This document shows positions 32,696-38,730 of a DNA stretch of 38,730 bases, in pieces. A program made the translations under genes and the position numbers. The DNA lies in contig JANJXF010000051.1 in NCBI GenBank assembly GCA_024709165.1, positions 1 to 38,730 on the forward strand, in the 5' to 3' direction. Positions within the stretch are counted from its first letter, which is position 1. The number at the start of each line of letters is the position of its first letter. The notes beneath the pieces are model-generated. The model was not told where the DNA came from, made no database searches, and was given only the letters and a program-made list of their open reading frames with translations. Origin of the DNA: Thiobacillus sp. (GTDB lineage: Bacteria; Pseudomonadota; Gammaproteobacteria; Burkholderiales; Thiobacillaceae).

Positions 32696-33901
32696 TCATG
32701 TCAGCAAGCGCCTGAAACCGCGATGGACGGAGCGTGCCGCACGGCGCAACGGCGACGGCAGGAAAGCCAGGCGTCCCCGATCCGCACCCGGCATCCCGCC
32801 TGCCGCGGCACCCCCCGTCCAGATGTCCCCCATCCCGGCGGCCAGGGGCGGCTTGCGGTACAGAGGCTCGGTGACGGCGGGAACCGGCTTGCCGCCCGCC
32901 AGCAGCATTTCCACTGCAGCCGCGAACTGGTCGAGGCCGTGCTCGATGGGACGTGCCTGCATGAAACGCACCCCGGCCCCGCCAGCGGCTTCGGCGTGTG
33001 CCGGATCGTTCAGGCGCTTCATCAATCCCTGTGCCAGCGACTCCGGCGTCGGCTCGCACAACAGCATGGCCTCTTCGGGAAAGTCGTACAGCGTGTTGTC
33101 CCGGTGCACCTCCACCACCGGCAAGCCGGCTGCCATCATCTCGAAGGGAATGCGCGACGGATTGGTCGTGCTGATGCACAGCCCGACCTGGCAGCGGTTG
33201 TACAGGTCGTTGCACGCATCGAGGCTGATCAGCCCCAGATTCTCGTGCTCGAACCAGACCCGTTCTGCAGCGCGTGAGCCGTAGAGATAAATCTTCACGT
33301 CAGGCATGTGGTGCTTGACGATGCCCAGCGCCTCGATGCCCAGCTCTGCGCAGCGCCGGGGTTTTTCTGGCTGATGGATGAAGCAGACCGCCCGCTCGCG
33401 CGTTATCCCCGGCAGACGGCGATACATGTCGAGGTCGGCACAGAAATCGAAATGCAGGGCCGGCACGTCGAAATTCCTTTGCAGCACGGCCGGCAGCCAG
33501 CGTCCGATCGTGATTGGATGGAGGCCATAGCGATACGAGTTCTCCGCCATCAGATAGGCATTTCCCATCGGGTTGAACTGTGCTTCGTAGTCCTGCACGA
33601 AATAGCCGCGCATGCATGGAAACGGCAGATCACGCACCACGCGCGCCGAATACCAGATGGTCGCGATCACCATGTCGGCCGGCTGGACGTTCGACCAGCT
33701 GGCGCGCACGTGCTCGAAATCGAAACCGAACAACTCCCGGATCTTTTTTTTCAGGGACGCATCCGAGCGCGCCTCGCTGTCCTCCATATACAGCACGCAG
33801 CAGTGACCACGCTGCTGCAAGTCGTGCGCATGCTGAAGGATGGTGCGGTGGCCGCCGGACCCTTCGAGTAGATTGGGGACCAGCCAGGCGACTGTGGCCA
33901 T
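32696..33901 (-). CDS. WsaF-like (rhamnosyl)transferase, GT4-type fold
   Basis: A protein of 401 residues. VAWLVPNLLEGSGGHRTIL at the N-terminus is the glycine-rich loop of GT-B enzymes of this group. GYFVQDYEAQFNPMG and LMAENSYRYGLHPITIG are marks of the WsaF family, named for a rhamnosyltransferase of S-layer glycan synthesis in Geobacillus. The C-terminal nucleotide-binding half has VKIYLYGSR and CISTTNPSRIPFEMMAAGLP. The last 40 residues are proline/arginine-rich. Rhamnose as donor is inferred from the family only. It stands between the methyltransferase gene (109 bases upstream) and the second HAD fusion. Confidence 0.82.
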   Translation of the reverse strand: MATVAWLVPNLLEGSGGHRTILQHAHDLQQRGHCCVLYMEDSEARSDASLKKKIRELFGFDFEHVRASWSNVQPADMVIATIWYSARVVRDLPFPCMRGYFVQDYEAQFNPMGNAYLMAENSYRYGLHPITIGRWLPAVLQRNFDVPALHFDFCADLDMYRRLPGITRERAVCFIHQPEKPRRCAELGIEALGIVKHHMPDVKIYLYGSRAAERVWFEHENLGLISLDACNDLYNRCQVGLCISTTNPSRIPFEMMAAGLPVVEVHRDNTLYDFPEEAMLLCEPTPESLAQGLMKRLNDPAHAEAAGGAGVRFMQARPIEHGLDQFAAAVEMLLAGGKPVPAVTEPLYRKPPLAAGMGDIWTGGAAAGGMPGADRGRLAFLPSPLRRAARSVHRGFRRLLT

Positions 33902-34010
33902 GGTCTGCTTGGTGCTTGATCGAACCTGTTATTTTAACCCGGATGGGGCGTCCGTCAGGACCTGCGAGCAACGGCCGGAGGGTCGCCAAGCCCACTCGCC
34001 GTCAGCACGC

Positions 34011-35195
34011 TCACGAGCCACCCGGCCCCGTCGGCTTGTGCAGCCGTTCGTCGAGCGCCTGGATTTGCAGGTCCCGCTCGCGGATCATCCGCTCCATTTT
34101 CTGAATGGCCGCATAGCGCTCGTTGGCCAGTTTCCGGGCGTGCCGGAGATCCCGCCGCAAACCCTCCGTCTCGGGCGTCGCGGCAAACCGCCGCCACAGG
34201 CGGCCGAGCGGGCTCACCGACGGAAAATGCCGTATCCGCTCGCGCTCCCAAGAGCGAGCATTGTAGGTCGCATTGGCCTGGCGCTCGGATGGCGACGCGG
34301 CTTTCCGCAGGATCAGGTTCAGCACGGCCCGCGAGAAGCCGTTGGGCTGCGCGATGCCTCGGCTGAGGAAATATTTCCTCAGCGCGACTTCGTCTTCGCC
34401 CACCGGGAACAGGTCGATCATCTCCTGTTCGAGCCCGTCGGCCACCACGATCTCGTCCAGTTTTTCGGACAGTGCCAGTTCGAATTCGTGGAACGAGGCG
34501 CCCAGCCCCCAGCGATAACGCTGTTCGCGGAAATTCGCCTGGTCCAGACCGCGCATGGTCTTTTCGAAGAACGGCCGCGGCGAGCGGCCCGCGTAATCGC
34601 ACACGTACTCATCCGGAAGCATGTGGAAAAAGTCCATCCAGGCGGTGTGCTTGTCTTCCCAGGTCAGCCGGTTGGGCGTGTCGATCACGACAAGGGCCCC
34701 GCCTGCGGGCAGGCTGTCCCACATGGCTCGCAGATAGTGCACTCGCTCCGCAGGCGTCAGATGTTCCAGCACCGCGTACAGCACGAAGACATCGACCTCC
34801 CGGGCGCATTCGAGCGCCGCATCGAGCAGTCGCTCGGGAGTTACCGCCATGAATTCGACGTTGTCATGGACGCCGTGATAGACGGCGCGCAACCTGGCCA
34901 GCTCGATGGAATGCGCATCGATGTCCAGGCCCGTGAGTTTCCTGCACACCCGCGCCAGCGGGATGGAGGCCGCCCCGGTACCGCAGCCGATCTCGATCAC
35001 GTTCGAATTCGGCAGATCGAGGAATCTCGACAGCCACTTCACTGCGTGCGCTTCCGCGCGTTGCTGCCGCCTGTAGAGCACCTCGTCGATCGCGTCGGCA
35101 CCCTCTGGCGTGCCGACGAAATCCGGATCCCAGGTCGAGAACAGCGCATCGAACGCCGCCTGCTCGAATTGTTCCCTTGTCACCCGTTCGCTCAT
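34011..35195 (-). CDS. SAM-dependent methyltransferase with coiled-coil tail, glycan type
   Basis: A protein of 394 residues. The class I SAM fold shows motif I NVIEIGCGTGAASIPLA (about 65-81), LTGLDIDAHSIELARL, VFVLYAVLEHLTPAERVHYL and LVVIDTPNRLTWEDKHTAWM. Such enzymes occur in O-antigen and other glycan clusters and methylate sugars. The C-terminus is a helical tail, AAIQKMERMIRERDLQIQA then LDERLHKP, closely like the end of the neighbouring glycosyltransferase. The frame is open 51 codons further upstream, but the ATG at 35195 has GGAGTGAGG right before it and begins the methyltransferase. It follows the glycosyltransferase gene by 64 bases. Confidence 0.83.
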   Translation of the reverse strand: MSERVTREQFEQAAFDALFSTWDPDFVGTPEGADAIDEVLYRRQQRAEAHAVKWLSRFLDLPNSNVIEIGCGTGAASIPLARVCRKLTGLDIDAHSIELARLRAVYHGVHDNVEFMAVTPERLLDAALECAREVDVFVLYAVLEHLTPAERVHYLRAMWDSLPAGGALVVIDTPNRLTWEDKHTAWMDFFHMLPDEYVCDYAGRSPRPFFEKTMRGLDQANFREQRYRWGLGASFHEFELALSEKLDEIVVADGLEQEMIDLFPVGEDEVALRKYFLSRGIAQPNGFSRAVLNLILRKAASPSERQANATYNARSWERERIRHFPSVSPLGRLWRRFAATPETEGLRRDLRHARKLANERYAAIQKMERMIRERDLQIQALDERLHKPTGPGGS

Positions 35196-35259
35196 CCTCA
35201 CTCCAGCGTTGGTTCCTGTAATCCATGTCGAAGGCGTTCCAACCCGGCGCAGCTGGATG

Positions 35260-36564
35260 CTACGTGCCGAGCGTCCCGTCGATACGCGTGGCGAGGCGGG
35301 CCAGCGGTTTCGACAGCGCTTTTTCCAGCTCACTGACCCTGGCGTCACGGTTGGCGATTTCCTCGCCCATTTTCTGCATGGTTTGCCAGCGCGCTTCGAT
35401 CATTTCCTTCTGCGCCGCGACACACGTCTGCTGTTCCTCGATGAACCTGTCACGCTCTTCGATATCCCTGTTACGCTCTTCGATATCCCTGTCGCGTTCC
35501 GCGATCATCCGGTCGCGATCCTCGATTTCCCGGTCCATGTGCCGCATCGCGCGCCAACGCTCGTCGATCAGCGCGGCCTGCGCAGCGATCGCCCGATCCT
35601 TCTCCAGAAGGCGCGGCAAGGACATGAACCAGTCGCTCGGACACTTTCCAGCCTCGGCAATGCGCGGCAGCACCCACTCGCCGTTCGTCCCTTGCGCCAT
35701 GCGCAGGAGTTCGGCCGCGCCGGCACCACCCATGGCGAACGCCAGAAAGCACATCAGCGAAACCGGGTGCAGGCTCTCGTTGCGGAGCAAGGCAGCGACC
35801 ACATCCGGCATGCCGTGTTCGGCCTGGGCGAGAAGCGCACGCGTCTGAATGTACGAATTCTCGTGGACGTGCCGCCACACGTCCCCCTCGCCCAGGGTAC
35901 TGCCGGGATGCACCCGATAGCGCAGCAATTGTCTCCGGACCCACACCGGCGCCTGCACCGACGCGGCGCGCACGGCCCAATCCCAGTCATGCGTGTAGCG
36001 CAGGGGCGAAAAGGCGCCGACACGGTCGAGCAGCGATCGGGAAAAGAAAAAATTAGAGGTGCTGACCGCGGGGTTGCCCACCACGAACCACAACCGGGCC
36101 GGCCGATCCCGGCAGTCCCGGCACAGGCGCCAGTAGGCGCGTGCCCGTTCGTCTTCGGGAACGAAGCGATCGGCCTGGTCGACGAAAGCGAGATCGGTGA
36201 ACGCAAAGTACGCCCCCGCCCCCGCTGCTTCGGCGGCGTCGACCAGACTCCGCAGGCGGTCCGGATGATAGACGTCGTCCGAGTTGAGGATGGCGACGTA
36301 TTTTCCTTGCGCGAGGTTCAGCGCTTCGTTCAGTGTCGCATGCGCACCGCGGTTGGATTCATGCCGCGACAGGCGCAGGCGTGCATCCGCATACGCCTGC
36401 AACACCGTCCACGTTGCGTCGGTGGAGGCGTCGTCGATGACGATGAGTTCGAGATGGGCGTACGACTGTCCCAGCACGCTTTCCACCGCCGCGCCGACGT
36501 AGGGCGCGTGGTTGTAGGCGGGCATCAGCACGCTGACGAGAGGGGGCGCGGCAGAAGCGGCCAT
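35260..36564 (-). CDS. Family 2 glycosyltransferase with heptad-repeat tail, second
   Basis: A protein of 434 residues, a relative of the glycosyltransferase at 26337-27509. SVLMPAYNHAPYVGAAVESV, IVIDDASTDATW and AILNSDDVYHPDRL correspond closely to the same blocks there. FVVGNPAVSTSNFFFSRSLL and HDWDWAVRA form the acceptor part. An extra helical segment of about 90 residues follows (NGEWVLPRIAEAGKCPSDWF). The tail (about 335-415) is a run of heptads such as DRMIAER, DRDIEER and NRDIEER, ending WQTMQKMGEEIANRDA. It is the first gene after a promoter-like sequence at 36574-36601. Confidence 0.88.
   Translation of the reverse strand: MAASAAPPLVSVLMPAYNHAPYVGAAVESVLGQSYAHLELIVIDDASTDATWTVLQAYADARLRLSRHESNRGAHATLNEALNLAQGKYVAILNSDDVYHPDRLRSLVDAAEAAGAGAYFAFTDLAFVDQADRFVPEDERARAYWRLCRDCRDRPARLWFVVGNPAVSTSNFFFSRSLLDRVGAFSPLRYTHDWDWAVRAASVQAPVWVRRQLLRYRVHPGSTLGEGDVWRHVHENSYIQTRALLAQAEHGMPDVVAALLRNESLHPVSLMCFLAFAMGGAGAAELLRMAQGTNGEWVLPRIAEAGKCPSDWFMSLPRLLEKDRAIAAQAALIDERWRAMRHMDREIEDRDRMIAERDRDIEERNRDIEERDRFIEEQQTCVAAQKEMIEARWQTMQKMGEEIANRDARVSELEKALSKPLARLATRIDGTLGT
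35430..35534 (-). repeat. Five 21-base repeats coding heptads
   Basis: Five in-frame units of 21 bases; the third and fourth from the right end share CACGCTCTTCGATATCCCTG or nearly so. Each encodes one [D/N]RxIxER heptad of the glycosyltransferase tail. Same unit length and role as the repeat at 26461-26628 but different sequence. Confidence 0.78.
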
Positions 36565-36573
36565 GACGCCGAG

Positions 36574-36601
36574 ATTTTACCTTCTTGGGGCGAGGCGCCA
36601 A
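36574..36601 (-). promoter_or_regulatory. Possible sigma-70 promoter for the leftward glycosyltransferase-methyltransferase genes
   Basis: On the minus strand TTGGCG, a 16-base spacer and TAAAAT precede the ATG at 36564. The -10 box is identical to the one before dusB. The spacer is one base short of the optimum and the -35 is weak, so this is a candidate only. Confidence 0.35.
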
Positions 36602-36653
36602 CGTTCATGGCGCTGCCGCTCCAGAATATGCAACGATGCTCGCCATGAACGTT
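36600..36653. repeat. 13-base perfect inverted repeat with 28-base spacer
   Basis: AACGTTCATGGCG (36600-36612) and CGCCATGAACGTT (36641-36653). It begins at the edge of the possible promoter above and lies between the glycosyltransferase and the AbiEii remnant. It could be an operator-type site, a hairpin, or the scar of an inserted element; there is no T-run for a terminator. Confidence 0.6.
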
Positions 36654-36694
36654 TGTTCTCCCGCCCTCTCCTCGCCCTCTCCCCAACTCTCCGA

Positions 36695-36962
36695 TCAAAG
36701 CACCAAGCGATCGGCCAAGAGCCTCGGATCCTTGAGAAAATTCAGGGCAAGCAATTTGGTTTCTCCGGCATCACCTGCCATCAGGTACGTCTGGAGCCCA
36801 CGCTTGTTCAAGCGCTCGGCCGCCTGTCGAATAGCACCGTTGATGCGTGCCAAAGCCTGGTCACGCGCCAGCGCGTGGTCTGGAAAGACGGGTTCAAGAT
36901 CCACCGACAGACGTGGCTATCACGCACGAATAGATTGATCGCAGGCCACACTTGGATGGCGT
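36695..36962 (-). pseudogene. Frameshifted fragment of an AbiEii-type nucleotidyltransferase
   Basis: On the minus strand AINLFVRDSH is followed, after a one-base loss near 36911, by LSVDLEPVFPDHALARDQAL, ARINGAIRQAAERL and AGETKLL. This is the core of AbiEii/type IV toxin nucleotidyltransferases, whose usual form is TAINLFVRD...LSVDID. The active-site DxD is DxE here. The start region and everything after AGETKLL are missing. So it is a dead remnant rather than the 69-residue protein that the second frame alone would give (GTG at 36904). It lies ten bases after the antitoxin stop and was perhaps part of the same defence island. Confidence 0.65.
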
Positions 36963-36972
36963 AAAGCAGGCA

Positions 36973-37275
36973 TCAGATGATGGCCTGCAAGCCTTTGTCG
37001 GCGATGATGTTCAGCAGCTTGAGCGCCGGACCGGTGGGATGGGTTTCGCCTTGCTCCCACTTGCGCACGGTGGACGCCGAGGTATGCAGGTGAAGCGCAA
37101 AGATCGGCTGGCTGAACTTCAAGCCTTCGCGCAGACGCTTGATGTCCGCAGCGCCGAACTCCCGCACTGGCGGCGGGCAGATCGCGTCGAACTCGCGCAT
37201 CGTCACCTTGTTGATCGCGCCAGCCTCGACGAGCGCCGCCAGGTCGCCGCGCAGCGATTCAATGATCTTGCTCAC
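36973..37275 (-). CDS. XRE-family antitoxin
   Basis: A protein of 100 residues. The C-terminal half is a helix-turn-helix of XRE type: LREGLKFSQPIFALHLHTSA, STVRKWEQGETHPTGPALKL and LNIIADKGL. The N-terminal half (ESLRGDLAALVEAGAINKVT) should bind the toxin. Start is GTG at 37275 with GGAGG eight bases before it; the gene overlaps the toxin gene by 17 bases. Toxin-first order is the HigBA-like arrangement. The protein should neutralise the toxin and repress the promoter at 37655-37683 by binding the palindrome there. Confidence 0.85.
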   Translation of the reverse strand: MSKIIESLRGDLAALVEAGAINKVTMREFDAICPPPVREFGAADIKRLREGLKFSQPIFALHLHTSASTVRKWEQGETHPTGPALKLLNIIADKGLQAII

Positions 37276-37642
37276 AATGCACCTCCACTAAAACGCCCGA
37301 TTTCAATGCGTTGGACAAGGTTTCGGCGGACAGTTCCAGGAACACCTTGCCGGCGAATTGCTGCGCCTTCTTCTCGCCCTGCGTGATGTTCGCCTTATCA
37401 CTCTTGGGGAACCCATGCAGGAACACATAACGGCTACCGATCCTGGCTGAAAGCAGCGTACGATAGCCACCGCTCTTGCCGCCACCGGGACGAGCCATCC
37501 GCTTCTTGTAAAGAAAGCCGCCCAAGTCCGCGTCGATCCGACCGTCCTCCATTTCCTTGACTGCTTTGCACAAGGCGACATCAGGTAACTTCTCGCCTGC
37601 CTGCCACTTGGCAAAGTCCTTCCACTCGAGGATGCGCTTCAT
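37259..37642 (-). CDS. RelE/HigB-like toxin
   Basis: A protein of 127 residues. WKDFAKWQAGEKLPDVALCK, EMEDGRIDADLGGFLYKKRM and ARPGGGKSGGYRTLLSARIG, then YVFLHGFPKSDKANI, are the pattern of a RelE-superfamily toxin group (COG4737-like) that pairs with XRE antitoxins. Such toxins usually cut mRNA on the ribosome. The conserved Lys/Arg/Tyr stretch KSGGYRT is intact, so the toxin is probably functional. ATG at 37642 with AAGGTC before it. The two-gene operon is read leftward and bounded by the glycosyltransferase genes on both sides. Confidence 0.85.
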   Translation of the reverse strand: MKRILEWKDFAKWQAGEKLPDVALCKAVKEMEDGRIDADLGGFLYKKRMARPGGGKSGGYRTLLSARIGSRYVFLHGFPKSDKANITQGEKKAQQFAGKVFLELSAETLSNALKSGVLVEVHCEQDH

Positions 37643-37654
37643 CTTGACCTTCGA

Positions 37655-37683
37655 ACCATACCCGAAACGGGTACGCTTCTCAA
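37655..37683 (-). promoter_or_regulatory. Toxin-antitoxin promoter with built-in operator
   Basis: On the minus strand TTGAGA (37678-37683), a 17-base spacer and TATGGT (37655-37660) form a good promoter. The spacer contains the perfect palindrome TACCCGTTTCGGGTA (37659-37673), which also overlaps the -10 box. A repressor bound there would block RNA polymerase, as expected for autoregulation by the antitoxin. A start about seven bases after the -10 box would leave a leader of only about six bases. Confidence 0.65.
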
Positions 37684-37729
37684 TCCCTCGCCGTGGTGCA
37701 GCCGTTTACTATTTGCGGATAGGTTCCAA

Positions 37730-37743
37730 GCCCGCAAGCGGGC
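37730..37743 (-). terminator. Short GC hairpin after the last glycosyltransferase
   Basis: GCCCGC-TT-GCGGGC lies three bases after the stop of the leftward glycosyltransferase. It has no T-run (TTGGAACC follows), so it is a weak candidate for a terminator or an mRNA end-stabilising stem. Confidence 0.35.
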
Positions 37744-37746
37744 ACG

Positions 37747-38730
37747 CTACGCGAGATGCGCCAGCGGCTGCCCGCGGACAAACAGCCTGCGCTGGATGTC
37801 GAGCCTGAATTCCAGCGGCTCGGCCACCTGCCAGTTCGGGCTGTGCGACGACAGGTTGGGGTTGAAATACGGGTCGCCGGCAGCGAACGCCGCCTGCCAT
37901 TTCGCCAGAAAGCGCGCACTGTCCTCAGGATGCGGGTCTTCCGACATGCGCCCGCGCGTGTACGACTCGTGGTGCAGCAGCGCCGCGTGCGCGCAGAACA
38001 GGGTGCGGTAGCCGCGCCGCCCCGCCCGCAGGCACAGGTCCACGTCGCCGTAGCCGACGGCGATACTTTCATCGAAACCGCCGATCTCCACGAACACGTT
38101 CCGGCGCACCAGCATGCAGGCACCCGTTACCGCCGATACCTCGCGATTGCACACCAGCGAACCCAGGTAGCCCAGATCCGGCGGCGCATCGGTGGTTTCG
38201 CGGAAGCGCCCGAGGTTTTCTGCCACGCCGCAGCAGGCCACCACCACGCCGGCATGCTGGATCGTCTTGCGGTCGGGGTAGTACAGCTTCGCGCCGACCA
38301 CCCCGACATCGGCCTTCTGACCCAGTTCCAGCATGCGCTCGAGCCAGCCCGGAGCAATGGCCTCGACGTCGTTGTTGCAGAACAGATAGTGAGTGTGACT
38401 GCCGTCGAGTTGCGACACCGCCCAGTTGTTGATCGCCGCGAAATTGAATGGCCCACGGTAGCGCAGCAGCGTCACGCGTGCACGCAGACTGTCGAGATAG
38501 GCGAGCGCGGCAGGATCATCCGACTCATGGTCGACCAGCACGATGTCGTGCGCGACGCCGCCGGTGGTGCGCTCAATGCTCTCGATGCACGCGCGTACCA
38601 GTTCGTGATGATTCCGGGTCGGGATGACGATGGCCACCTTCAGGCCCGGCACCAGCGGGTAGCGCACGTCGAAGAAATTGAAGCTCGCCCCTGCAGTCAC
38701 ATCTCCTGCTTCGCCGCAGCGCTGCAAATG
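37747..38730 (-). CDS. Family 2 glycosyltransferase, N-terminal part outside the window
   Basis: The frame is open to the right edge, so the start is missing; at least 328 residues are present. VAIVIPTRNHHELVRACIES, DIVLVDHESDD, YRGPFNFAAINNWAV and LFCNNDVEAIAPGWLERML are typical of rhamnosyltransferase-like GT2 enzymes, in which a further N-terminal part usually precedes the first block. TGACMLVRRNVFVEIGGFDE and GYGDVDLCLRAGRRGYRTLF complete the GT-A fold. A TTG four bases from the edge is not a likely start. It is separated from the rest of the glycan block by the toxin-antitoxin island, which suggests that the island was inserted into the cluster. Confidence 0.85.
   Translation of the reverse strand, partial: HLQRCGEAGDVTAGASFNFFDVRYPLVPGLKVAIVIPTRNHHELVRACIESIERTTGGVAHDIVLVDHESDDPAALAYLDSLRARVTLLRYRGPFNFAAINNWAVSQLDGSHTHYLFCNNDVEAIAPGWLERMLELGQKADVGVVGAKLYYPDRKTIQHAGVVVACCGVAENLGRFRETTDAPPDLGYLGSLVCNREVSAVTGACMLVRRNVFVEIGGFDESIAVGYGDVDLCLRAGRRGYRTLFCAHAALLHHESYTRGRMSEDPHPEDSARFLAKWQAAFAAGDPYFNPNLSSHSPNWQVAEPLEFRLDIQRRLFVRGQPLAHLA

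Noticed and set aside
36695-36904. A complete 69-residue gene
   Set aside because: The sequence upstream in another frame continues the AbiEii similarity, which shows a frameshifted fragment.

Overview
This window reads as a high-GC betaproteobacterial chromosome. The order dusB-fis-purH-purD, a BPSS1780-type membrane protein next to a DUF2782 protein, and the general protein style point to Betaproteobacteria, perhaps Rhodocyclales or Nitrosomonadales. The order is inference from gene content only. I saw no rRNA or tRNA gene, no CRISPR array and no transposase.

Region 1 (1-17.9 kb) is ordinary core genome. It starts with the C-terminal end of a UvrD helicase. A leftward set follows: a LOG-family phosphoribohydrolase, a DUF2782 exported protein and a BPSS1780 membrane protein. 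DNA polymerase I diverges from the LOG gene with overlapping start codons. An OmpA/thrombospondin-type-3 outer-membrane protein and the MscL channel are leftward. A long rightward series then runs dusB, fis, purH, purD, a Sua5/YrdC-type gene, hemF, a very large class A PBP-like protein, and a soluble GAF histidine kinase with its NarL-type response regulator. Short heptamer repeats flank purD on both sides and supply parts of its neighbours' translation signals.

Region 2 (18-38.7 kb) is accessory and almost entirely leftward. It opens with a broken fragment of a NarL-type regulator. Next come a TPR/OGT (SPINDLY-like) protein glycosyltransferase and a secreted subtilase translationally coupled to a small lipoprotein that resembles the subtilase's own propeptide. 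A large glycan block follows: four family-2 glycosyltransferases, one WsaF-like glycosyltransferase, one SAM methyltransferase, two HAD-fusion proteins of the COG5610 type and one free-standing copy of their C-terminal domain. Palindromic intergenic repeats of at least two families punctuate this block. Near its right end sits a small defence-type island: a RelE-like toxin with an XRE antitoxin, a clear operator-promoter, and a frameshifted remnant of an AbiEii-type nucleotidyltransferase. The last gene, a glycosyltransferase, runs off the window.

The second region probably builds or transfers a surface glycan or modifies surface proteins. The acceptor, polymerase and exporter are not in the window. 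The points most worth following are the subtilase with its propeptide-like lipoprotein, the shared heptad-repeat tails on different glycan enzymes, the HAD/COG5610 family with an aromatic residue in motif I, and the cysteine quartet in the GAF kinase.
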